Shown here: piece by piece, positions 57,785-64,000 of the stretch | How the letters are laid out: each line of letters opens with the position of its first letter | Numbering within the stretch: position 1 is the first letter of the stretch | Origin: an uncultured Fibrobacter sp. | Lineage (GTDB): Bacteria; Fibrobacterota; Fibrobacteria; Fibrobacterales; Fibrobacteraceae | Reading direction: 5' to 3' | Assembly: GCA_934699585.1 (NCBI GenBank) | Contig: CAKUWY010000008.1 | Span: 62,001-126,000, forward strand | Length of the DNA: 64,000 nt | Translations under genes and position numbers: made by a program | The notes under the pieces: model-generated | Told to the model about the DNA's origin: nothing | Seen by the model: only the letters and a program-made list of their open reading frames with translations | Databases searched by the model: none

Positions 57785-59620
57785 ATGAAAAACGTCGATA
57801 CTATTGCAGTTTTGGACTTTGGCGGGCAGTACGCCCACCTGATTGCTAACCGCGTGCGCCGCCTGGGCGTGTTTACCGAAATCCACTCCCCCGCCGCTCC
57901 CGTCAGCGAACTCGAAGGCGTGAAGGGAATCATTTACAGTGGCGGCCCCAGTAGCGTGTATGCGGCAGACGCCCCGGAATATAATCCCGAGATTTTGAAC
58001 CTCCCGGTGCCGAAGCTCGGCATCTGCTACGGTCACCAGCTTATCGCCCAGCAGTTGGGCGGTCACGTGGAACCGGGCAAGGTGAAGGAATACGGCATCG
58101 CCGACCTTATTGTAGGTGACGAAAATTGCTCGATTCTGAAGGGTCTCCCGAAGGCGAGCCCCATGTGGATGAGCCACGGCGACCAGGTCACCAAGCTCCC
58201 CGAGGGCTACAAGATTGTGGCCAGCACCAAGGACTGCGAAATCGCAGCCGTCGCTTTCGACAGCGACAAGCCCGAGCGCCAGATTTTCGGCATCCAGTTC
58301 CACCCCGAAGTCACCCACAGCAAGTTCGGCATGAAGTTGCTCGAGAACTTTGTCGATTTCACGGGCGCAAAGAAGACCTGGAACATGAAGAGCTACCTGC
58401 CACTCATTACGGAGCGCATCAAGGAACAGGTCAAGGACCGCAAGGTATTCCTGCTCGTGAGTGGCGGCGTGGACTCCACCGTTGCATTCGTGCTCTTGAA
58501 CCGCGTGCTGGGCCCCGAAAAAGTCCTCGGCCTGCATGTAGATAACGGCATGATGCGCCTCGGCGAATCCCAGAAGATTATGGACTTCCTGACGAAGGAA
58601 GGCATGAACAACCTGAAGGTGCGCGATGCCAGCGAACACTTCCTTGCAAAGCTCAAGGGCGTGACCGCTCCCGAAACCAAGCGCGGCATTATCGGTAAGG
58701 AATTCCTGACAGTGAAGGACGAGGAAATGGCGAAGCTCAACCTCGATCCGAACCAGTGGATGATGGCGCAGGGCACCATCTACCCCGACACTATCGAAAG
58801 CGGCGGCACCAAGAACGCCGACAAGATCAAGACGCACCACAACCGCGTGCAGGAAGTTTTGGACCTCATGGAAAAGGGCCTCGTGCTGGAACCCCTCGCC
58901 GACCTGTACAAGGACGAAGTCCGTGCTCTCGGTGAAGAACTCGGCATTCCGCACAACCTCGTGTGGCGCCATCCGTTCCCGGGTCCGGGCCTCGGCGTTC
59001 GCCTGCTCTGCAGCGAAGGCAAGTTCACCGATGACCTCGTGAAATTCGATGATGTTCGCGACACATCAGGCCAGTCCCTCGCCGACTACCTGAAGGCAAA
59101 CAACATTGCAGGCCGCCTGCTCCCCATCAAGAGCGTGGGCGTGCAGGGCGATGGCCGTACTTACGCCCAGCCGTTCCTCATCACCACTCCGGGTCTCTCC
59201 TGGAAGGATTGCGAAAAGTTCTCCACCGAACTTGCCAACCGCTTCAAGGCCATCAACCGCGTGATTTACCAGATTGGTTCTGTTGCAGACGAAGACCCGA
59301 AACTCGTCGAGCAGTTCGCCACTCGCGAAAACTTCGATACGCTCCGCAAGTTCGACAACATCTGCACCGAATTCCTGCAGGCAAACGATTTGTACGAAAA
59401 GATTTGGCAGATGCCGGTCGTACTCGTTCCGCTCCGCACAGCCAACAAGCCCTGCATCGTGATGCGCCCGGTGAACTCCACCGAAGCCATGACCGCCAAC
59501 TTCGCTGAAATCGACCAGGGAATGCTGGCCGGACTTTGGCGCAAGTTCGAAGCCGAAGGTGCCGGCAGCCTGTGGTACGACGTGACCCACAAGCCCCCTG
59601 GAACTATTGAGTGGGAATAA
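57785..59620 (+). CDS. guaA: GMP synthase (glutamine-hydrolysing), long form
   Basis: GuaA converts XMP to GMP. The product from ATG 57785 is 611 residues, about 90 more than the common bacterial form. The glutaminase domain has GICYGHQ (nucleophile Cys) and FHPEV. The ATP-PPase domain has LLVSGGVDSTVAF, MAQGTIYPDTIESGG and NLVWRHPFPGPGLGVRL. The dimerisation domain ends SKPPGT-like (THKPPGTIEWE). The extra length lies between the PPase motif and the end (FTDDLVKFDDVRDTSGQSLADYL, then LLPIKSVGVQGDGRTYAQ). This resembles the larger dimerisation domain of the eukaryotic-type enzyme. Codon bias is strong. The start lies against a heptamer array. Confidence 0.93.
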   Translation: MKNVDTIAVLDFGGQYAHLIANRVRRLGVFTEIHSPAAPVSELEGVKGIIYSGGPSSVYAADAPEYNPEILNLPVPKLGICYGHQLIAQQLGGHVEPGKVKEYGIADLIVGDENCSILKGLPKASPMWMSHGDQVTKLPEGYKIVASTKDCEIAAVAFDSDKPERQIFGIQFHPEVTHSKFGMKLLENFVDFTGAKKTWNMKSYLPLITERIKEQVKDRKVFLLVSGGVDSTVAFVLLNRVLGPEKVLGLHVDNGMMRLGESQKIMDFLTKEGMNNLKVRDASEHFLAKLKGVTAPETKRGIIGKEFLTVKDEEMAKLNLDPNQWMMAQGTIYPDTIESGGTKNADKIKTHHNRVQEVLDLMEKGLVLEPLADLYKDEVRALGEELGIPHNLVWRHPFPGPGLGVRLLCSEGKFTDDLVKFDDVRDTSGQSLADYLKANNIAGRLLPIKSVGVQGDGRTYAQPFLITTPGLSWKDCEKFSTELANRFKAINRVIYQIGSVADEDPKLVEQFATRENFDTLRKFDNICTEFLQANDLYEKIWQMPVVLVPLRTANKPCIVMRPVNSTEAMTANFAEIDQGMLAGLWRKFEAEGAGSLWYDVTHKPPGTIEWE

Positions 59621-59627
59621 GGCGAGA

Positions 59628-59659
59628 GTCACGACAAAAAGCTTGCTTTTTGTCATGAC
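59628..59659. terminator. Terminator-like inverted repeat after guaA
   Basis: GTCACGACAAAAAGC pairs with GCTTTTTGTCATGAC around a 2-nt loop (one mismatch), 8 bases after the guaA stop. It contains a T5 in the right arm but no T-run afterwards, so it may be a terminator or another member of the repeat system. Confidence 0.5.
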
Positions 59660-59680
59660 CGAGTCGAACAAGCAGACGCT

Positions 59681-59770
59681 GAAGCCGTAGGCGTAGGCGT
59701 CAGTAAGGCGGCTTCGCCGCAGTAAACAGTAGGGCATAGCCCGTTAGTGGCTAGTAAACAGTAACCGCAT
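59681..59770. repeat. AGTAAAC-type array with two embedded mini-hairpins
   Basis: In the 213-bp gap after guaA there are AGTAAAC/CAGTAAA-like words, the hairpin GCGGC-TTC-GCCGC at 59708-59720 and GGGC-ATA-GCCC at 59732-59742. The flanking text (59681-59700 and 59760-59833) has further GACGC and CGAGC words but no coding potential I can support. Confidence 0.62.
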
Positions 59771-59833
59771 GCGTCAAACCGAGCCGCGCGAACACGCGAC
59801 GAGCGAAGCGCAGTCGCAATGGGAATAATTGAG

Positions 59834-60250
59834 CTAGGCAAGGCCCTCGTCGAACCAGCGCTGTAAAATAATGGCAGCTGCGGCGCAGTCAATAACCGCC
59901 TTATTGGCCTTCTTTTTCTTGACGCTCCAATGTGCCGTCTGCTCCTGAGCCTGCACGCTGGAGTAGGATTCATCCTGGGTATGGATTTTCATGCACGGAA
60001 ACCGCAGCTCTAAATCCTTAATAAACGCCTCCACCACCACGTTCTTGCCGTCCTTGCGGCCATCCGGATGATAGGGCATTCCAACAATGAATTCGTCTAT
60101 CTTGTTCTGCTTTACAAGCTGATCCAAGCGTTCAAAGAGATTTGTGGTCTTGCAGTCTATCGTCTCACGCGGGAACGCCATACGAAGCTCAGAATCCCCG
60201 AAGGCAATCCCAACGCGATGTTCCCCGTAATCAATGGACAGATAATTCAC
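59834..60250 (-). CDS. ruvX: YqgF/RuvX-type putative pre-16S rRNA nuclease
   Basis: This 138-residue RNase H-fold protein begins LSIDYGEHRVGIAFGDSE, the family signature with the first catalytic Asp. IVGMPYHPDGRKDGKNVVVEAF and QDESYSSVQAQEQ follow, with the last catalytic Asp near residue 125 (VIDCAAAAIILQRWFD). The family is implicated in 16S rRNA 5' processing and called a Holliday junction resolvase homologue. It starts 3 bases after the upstream lipoprotein gene's stop. Confidence 0.86.
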   Translation of the reverse strand: MNYLSIDYGEHRVGIAFGDSELRMAFPRETIDCKTTNLFERLDQLVKQNKIDEFIVGMPYHPDGRKDGKNVVVEAFIKDLELRFPCMKIHTQDESYSSVQAQEQTAHWSVKKKKANKAVIDCAAAAIILQRWFDEGLA

Positions 60251-60253
60251 GCT

Positions 60254-62617
60254 TTACTCCGGATAGGCGCAGCAGCGGAAACCGATAACGGGAGACTTGT
60301 AGAATGCTGAAGCGGCGCGGTAAGCAACGGTTTTACCCGTAAGGAACACCACTTCAATATGGTCCGGCACATACTTAAGGCCGTTACTGATGGATTCCAA
60401 CCATTTATCCCCGCCGTTCTTGTATTCAGAATATAGGGCGTAATCCGAACCAATAGTCGTTCCCGCAGAATCTTGCACATTAAAGAACTGCAAGGAATCC
60501 TTGAAATCCTTAGTCCGCAAAAGCTTATAGAGTGTTCTTGTTGTATCGGCCACATAAACCGTATCTACCTTGGCGCCTTCGCGATACAAGAATACAGAAT
60601 CCTTCACATATTCCAGACGGGTAAAATAGGGGAACGAGCGATTTGTACAATAGGCTAACGCTTCACGTTCCAGTCCATTGAAAACCTTGTAACTTCCTCC
60701 CTTCACAACGGCCGCTGTATCTTCGGAACGACCCTTTGCCCATTCCTGGAGCTGCCCCGGAAAATCCCGAATGCCCATTGGATTCACGCAACGAGGATTG
60801 CGTAGGGTCACATCGTTTGCCGCAAGGGAATCATTGGTCGCCACGTTACAATAACTGAACAGGTATTCCGTAGCGTCGATTTCATCCTCCTGTAGAACAC
60901 CGTAAGAAAGCACCCCTCCAGAGAGGCAGACCCGTTCCCAATCCCGTTCATTACAAAGACTCACCTTAAAGCCACTAGCCGAAATAGACTCACAGGTCGC
61001 CAGAGCTTCGGAATACAGCACATTGTTCACGAACTTTCCGGAGTCGTCCTGGTGTTCGAACCGTTCCATACAGAAAACCGTATCTTCAGAAACGGAAACT
61101 GGAAGGAATCCGTCCGGGCAAGTCACCTGTTTTGCAAGACTCCCAGGAGAAACGGCAATGGTATCTATCAAGGCTACGGAATAATATCCCGAATTATCCT
61201 TGGCACGAATTCTCAAAATAAGCGTATCCCCGGGAGATACCCAACGGATAGTATCCGTCACAAAAGTGCCATAAGAAGACACCTTCATCGTATCGGCACT
61301 TCTCATATACATGGTGGAATATCTGCCTTCACCACCAACATCTTCATAAGTCACCCAGTCCTTTGTAGTCGTATCATAATAATCTATTACGAATGTTCCC
61401 ACAGTATCGTAACACAATTTCCAGGCGCAGGTGTCCGGCAGGGAAATGACGGAATCTACCCTTATAGCGTGATTTTTGACCAGCGGATCTACACTTCGGC
61501 TCCAGAAAATCCGCAGGCGGTTATTGCTGTCGAGCCGTGCCATTCCAGGAAACAAAGTATCTTCCAGTACATAGAGCTTTGTGGGCATCAAGGGAGCGAT
61601 GGAATCCGTGGTCATGAACAGCTGGTATGACTCCACCGTAGCTACACCCTCGTTGCCAGAAGAATTACCACTGGAGTCCCAAGACGAAAGACCAATATTG
61701 TACTTGGACTCCGCCTTAAGACCTTCAAATACCACACGGAAACGATTCAAACTATCTGTATCAAAGTCAAAGCCTTTGCCGTCCAGAACGACAAAGCGCA
61801 AATAGTTCTTCACATTGTCGCCATGTCCAACCCCATCGACCCAGACGGAATCGTTATTGGCACGAATCCTAAAATGACGTTTGTACAGACGCGCACCCGT
61901 AGAATCCTCGCCATCGGGAGAATACAAGTGGACCTTGACATTTCGAAGGTCTTCGTTCTTGTCAGACGAATAAAGCACAAGGTTGTAACCCACAATGGGG
62001 CCGGAGAGTTCCATGGGCTTGTAAAAATCCGTCTGGTCCGTCGGTCTGTACCATTCAATCAACGCCCCGGTAGTCCATACGGAATCATAAATCGAAGCCC
62101 TCGAAGGCGGCATGTCGTCGCCAAAATGCAGGAACACTCTTTGCACAGCACCAGGGTCGCCATTATCACTGTATTCACAATAAAATGCCACTTGGAGACT
62201 ATCGTAGGTATCACGGTATTTTTCAGCGTAGCTCGTCACATCAATCGTATCGTAAAGAGCTTTTGTCCCCTTTGGATAATCGAATTTGGCAGTTGCCTTG
62301 GACAACTGATCAGAGGATACAGCCTTGGAGGTGTCATCCACCACAGTCGTATCCACCCACATGTAGATGCGCTCCAAATTTTCCGTTTCCATAGGATAGC
62401 GCAATCTAATCCTGTAGCAGGCGGCAGTGTCTCCTTCTTTAGCACAGGACCGCAGCACGTTCACATCAGAAGCTTCCCTATCGAACAGGAACTCGATAGT
62501 GCTGTCGTCGTCAGAACAGGCCATCAGGGAAACGGCCAAAAACGCCCCCCAGAGAGAGAGGATGGCCGACACAAAAAAATGCCGGCAACACAGGTCTTTC
62601 AGACCGCAAAACATCAT
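60254..62617 (-). CDS. Lipoprotein with Fn3-like repeats and FGE-sulfatase-like C-terminal domain
   Basis: This 787-residue protein has lipobox LMAC at residues 31-34 (SLMACSDDD). Residues about 50-510 contain Ig/Fn3-like segments (TGALIEWYRPTDQTDFYKP, KAESKYNIGLSSWDSSGN). From about 520, CPDGFLPVSVSEDTVFCMERFEHQD, EALATCESISASGFKVSLCNERDWERVCLSGG and the ending VIGFRCCAYPE follow the formylglycine-generating enzyme (SUMF1/FGE-sulfatase) order, including the GFRC terminus. The catalytic role is not certain. Several Cys could form disulfides. It is probably surface exposed. It is followed by ruvX after 3 bases. Confidence 0.72.
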   Translation of the reverse strand: MMFCGLKDLCCRHFFVSAILSLWGAFLAVSLMACSDDDSTIEFLFDREASDVNVLRSCAKEGDTAACYRIRLRYPMETENLERIYMWVDTTVVDDTSKAVSSDQLSKATAKFDYPKGTKALYDTIDVTSYAEKYRDTYDSLQVAFYCEYSDNGDPGAVQRVFLHFGDDMPPSRASIYDSVWTTGALIEWYRPTDQTDFYKPMELSGPIVGYNLVLYSSDKNEDLRNVKVHLYSPDGEDSTGARLYKRHFRIRANNDSVWVDGVGHGDNVKNYLRFVVLDGKGFDFDTDSLNRFRVVFEGLKAESKYNIGLSSWDSSGNSSGNEGVATVESYQLFMTTDSIAPLMPTKLYVLEDTLFPGMARLDSNNRLRIFWSRSVDPLVKNHAIRVDSVISLPDTCAWKLCYDTVGTFVIDYYDTTTKDWVTYEDVGGEGRYSTMYMRSADTMKVSSYGTFVTDTIRWVSPGDTLILRIRAKDNSGYYSVALIDTIAVSPGSLAKQVTCPDGFLPVSVSEDTVFCMERFEHQDDSGKFVNNVLYSEALATCESISASGFKVSLCNERDWERVCLSGGVLSYGVLQEDEIDATEYLFSYCNVATNDSLAANDVTLRNPRCVNPMGIRDFPGQLQEWAKGRSEDTAAVVKGGSYKVFNGLEREALAYCTNRSFPYFTRLEYVKDSVFLYREGAKVDTVYVADTTRTLYKLLRTKDFKDSLQFFNVQDSAGTTIGSDYALYSEYKNGGDKWLESISNGLKYVPDHIEVVFLTGKTVAYRAASAFYKSPVIGFRCCAYPE

Positions 62618-62671
62618 CTAGTTACAATATAGAAAAAAGGCCTGTTCCAGGACAAACCCTACGATTCGCCA

Positions 62672-62705
62672 CAAAATAAAAACGGCCGCTATAAAAGCGA
62701 CCGTT
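62672..62705 (-). terminator. Rho-independent terminator of rplU-rpmA
   Basis: On the minus strand AACGGTCGCT pairs with AGCGGCCGTT (one mismatch, 5-nt loop), followed by TTTATTTTG. It lies about 20-54 bases after the rpmA stop. Confidence 0.82.
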
Positions 62706-62725
62706 CAAATCGAAACAAAATCGAA

Positions 62726-62986
62726 TTAGGCTTCTTCGGGGTAGACAGAAACCTTCTGACGCTTTGCATCGAGGCGTTCGAACTTCACCTTGCCGTCAAC
62801 CAGGGAGAACAAGGTGAAATCCTTGCCCATGCCCACGTTCACGCCACTGTGGAAGTGAGAACCGCGCTGACGAACGATGATGTTGCCAGCCTTGACGGTT
62901 TCGCCCGCGTACTTCTTAACACCAAGATACTTGGCGTTACTGTCGCGGCCGTTACGTACTGAACCTTGACCTTTCTTATGTGCCAT
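62726..62986 (-). CDS. rpmA: 50S ribosomal protein L27
   Basis: The protein has 86 residues and begins MAHKKGQGSVRNGRDSNAKYLGVKKYAGE, the hallmark of L27, whose N-terminal tail reaches the peptidyl-transferase centre. GNIIVRQRGSHFHSGVNVGMGKD follows. No N-terminal cleavage extension is seen. The gene follows rplU by 3 bases and ends before a terminator. Confidence 0.96.
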   Translation of the reverse strand: MAHKKGQGSVRNGRDSNAKYLGVKKYAGETVKAGNIIVRQRGSHFHSGVNVGMGKDFTLFSLVDGKVKFERLDAKRQKVSVYPEEA

Positions 62987-62989
62987 GGA

Positions 62990-63475
62990 TTAAGCCTCCT
63001 TAGCCTTGCGCAGAGAGTTCTTCTTGACCTTGGCGGGCTTTGCGATACCCTGGGCAATCTTTTCCTTGCGAGTAAGGGGCTTGCTCTGCTCCTTCTGCTT
63101 GGCGAGCGCGGCCACGCGAGCGCGGTTGCGTTCAATCACCTTGGAATCGACCTTTGCGGATTCTGCGCCGGAGCGAAGTTCCGTGACCAGCACCTCGGTA
63201 TAGCCCTGACGATGACCGTTACGGCGTTCGTAACGGGTGCGACGCTTCTTCTTGAAAACGATGACGGTGTCATACTTGCCGTGGGCAAGGACTTCCACCT
63301 TCACGGAGGCGTCGTTCAGGACAGGGGTGCCGATTTGCACTTCTTTTCCTGCGAAAAGAAGAACGGACTTGAGCTCCAGTTCGGAACCAACAGCGGCGTC
63401 AAGAGTGGGGACCTTGTAGGCCTTGCCCAGCTCGACTTTATACTGGAAACCACCTGTTTCAACAATAGAATACAT
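62990..63475 (-). CDS. rplU: 50S ribosomal protein L21 with long basic tail
   Basis: The protein has 161 residues. The first 100 match L21: MYSIVETGGFQYKVELGKAYKVPTLDAAVGSELEL, IGTPVLNDASVKVEVLAHGKYDTVIVFKKKRRTRYERRNGHRQGYTEVLV. Usual L21 proteins are about 100-105 residues, so the last 55 residues are a Lys/Arg/Ala-rich extension (RNRARVAALAKQKEQSKPLTRKEKIAQGIAKPAKV). It is the first gene of the rplU-rpmA operon. Confidence 0.95.
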   Translation of the reverse strand: MYSIVETGGFQYKVELGKAYKVPTLDAAVGSELELKSVLLFAGKEVQIGTPVLNDASVKVEVLAHGKYDTVIVFKKKRRTRYERRNGHRQGYTEVLVTELRSGAESAKVDSKVIERNRARVAALAKQKEQSKPLTRKEKIAQGIAKPAKVKKNSLRKAKEA

Positions 63476-63601
63476 TTTGTAATCCTTTTTAGTTTGCTAT
63501 TGGAGTCCCAAATTTAGTATAAAACGGCTAAATCGTAAAGGGATAAAGGGTTAAAAACGGCTGTTTTTGGATTAAAATCGAGCTTTTTTCACCCCGAACC
63601 A

Positions 63602-63672
63602 AGGGGGGAAGTCTCCCCCTCGCTCTCCTTCGTTGGCTCCGTGACAAAGGTCCCTGAGCCCGCCGAAGGGCC
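63602..63672. repeat. G+C-rich repeats between rplU and the SPASM gene
   Basis: An AGGGGG...CCCCCT inverted repeat lies at 63602-63620, and a GGTCCCTGAGC...GAAGGGCC REP-like word at 63649-63672. The rest of the 238-bp gap (63476-63713) holds the rplU leader and promoter, for which I see only a TATACT-like -10 (minus strand, 63516-63521) and no good -35. Confidence 0.5.
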
Positions 63673-63713
63673 GCTACCCCCTCTCCTAAGGGGACACCCC
63701 CTAACACCCCCGA

Positions 63714-64000
63714 TTACGCTCCGGCGTCTTCCAGGCGCTTCACATGGCAATAAGCCAGTTCCTTCGTCTTTTCGTCCCGAAGGTGCAGACTGGAGCCTTC
63801 ACAGTAGCGCCAGTACTTGCAGGTCTTGCAGTCGCCGATTTTTGCCCAGCGGCGGTCCCGCATCACCTGGTAGCGGTTCTGCCACACGTCCCAGATATCG
63901 TCCTTGTAGATGTTCCCCTGGATGTAGTCGCCCCGCAGGCTCGGACAGGCGGAAATGCTCCCGTCGCAGAGCACGGAACTGACGTTCACACCGGCCCGAC
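63714..64000 (-). CDS. C-terminal SPASM domain of a radical-SAM protein, 5' end outside window
   Basis: Only the last 95 codons are visible; the reading frame is open to the window edge, so the gene starts to the right. The sequence VSSVLCDGSISACPSLRGDYIQGNIYKDDIWDVWQNR, then CKTCKYWRYCEGSSLHLRD and AYCHVKRL, is a typical SPASM auxiliary iron-sulfur domain with Cys in CxxCxxxxxC spacing. The text resembles the radical-SAM enzymes of rSAM/lipoprotein systems. The CX3CX2C core and any partner lie beyond the edge. The GTG at 63989 is internal and not the start. Confidence 0.75.
   Translation of the reverse strand, partial: RAGVNVSSVLCDGSISACPSLRGDYIQGNIYKDDIWDVWQNRYQVMRDRRWAKIGDCKTCKYWRYCEGSSLHLRDEKTKELAYCHVKRLEDAGA

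Noticed and set aside
57779..58972. Long frame opposite guaA, and similar frames opposite speA, ddl and gap
   Set aside because: All mirror highly biased genes and contain no domain or signal; no ribosome sites fit.
59621..59833. A small gene or ncRNA in the gap after guaA
   Set aside because: The gap is explained by inverted repeats and array words; no open frame with a ribosome site or known RNA fold was seen.

Overview
The window looks like a chromosomal segment of a Fibrobacter-type bacterium: Gram-negative, about 50% G+C, with outer-membrane barrels, many lipoproteins and a rumen/gut style of gene content. The best organism clue is the regulator at about 31.0-31.8 kb. It matches the TIGR02147 family, which I know mainly as a large paralogous family of Fibrobacter succinogenes. 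FecR, DUF3857/transglutaminase, Wzi-like and formylglycine-enzyme-like envelope proteins fit the same picture. No rRNA, tRNA, CRISPR array, prophage or insertion sequence was recognised, and no gene-free stretch exceeds 300 bases.

Layout. 0-3.4 kb: leftward envelope operon (lipoprotein, beta-helix protein, unknown protein, TolQ/ExbB/MotA-like channel). 3.5-6.2 kb: tadA, then a CorC-like CBS protein, ybeY and a small unknown gene. 6.3-11.7 kb: FecR-domain protein plus a 1177-residue beta-helix/outer-membrane protein, then an FAD oxidoreductase and an RluA-type synthase. 14.4-19.3 kb: divergent Mur ligase, then a polyamine pair (carboxynorspermidine synthase-like dehydrogenase and arginine decarboxylase). 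19.3-24.4 kb: thiD, ddl, tsaB, rimI, a YdcF-like protein and gap. 24.5-31.8 kb: giant TPR/DUF3857/transglutaminase lipoprotein, a repeat protein, a PAS/zinc-ribbon protein, and a coupled TIGR02147-regulator/lipoprotein pair. 32-36 kb: purL. 36.2-37.9 kb: small membrane-anchored unknowns. 37.9-50.1 kb: a surface-glycan cluster (six glycosyltransferases, Wzx flippase, DegT aminotransferase, tandem FdtA ketoisomerase, acyltransferases, Wzi-like protein). 50-57.7 kb: rluA-type synthase, DUF2914 protein, nadD, rsgA, UbiA prenyltransferase and barrel proteins. 57.8-64 kb: guaA (long form), ruvX, an FGE-like lipoprotein, rpmA/rplU and the end of a SPASM radical-SAM gene.

The most unusual content lies in the short repeats. 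Many intergenic gaps contain degenerate tandem arrays whose unit is always 7 bp but whose sequence differs from place to place. Small G+C-rich hairpins with 3-nt loops are embedded in them. At five sites the hairpin or hairpin-like word X sits in exactly the same frame, GGTC-[X]-TTTG, while X itself changes in sequence and length. Related repeats also lie in frame inside coding genes (an RluA-type synthase, rsgA, the DegT aminotransferase, the Mur ligase), form the 3' end of tadA, sit between a perfect Shine-Dalgarno and its start codon, and replace the Shine-Dalgarno region of three genes. This looks like an active, modular, non-autonomous repeat system, formally similar to cyanobacterial heptamer repeats, REP elements and Rickettsia palindromic elements. 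All claims were read by eye; no database search or folding calculation was run.
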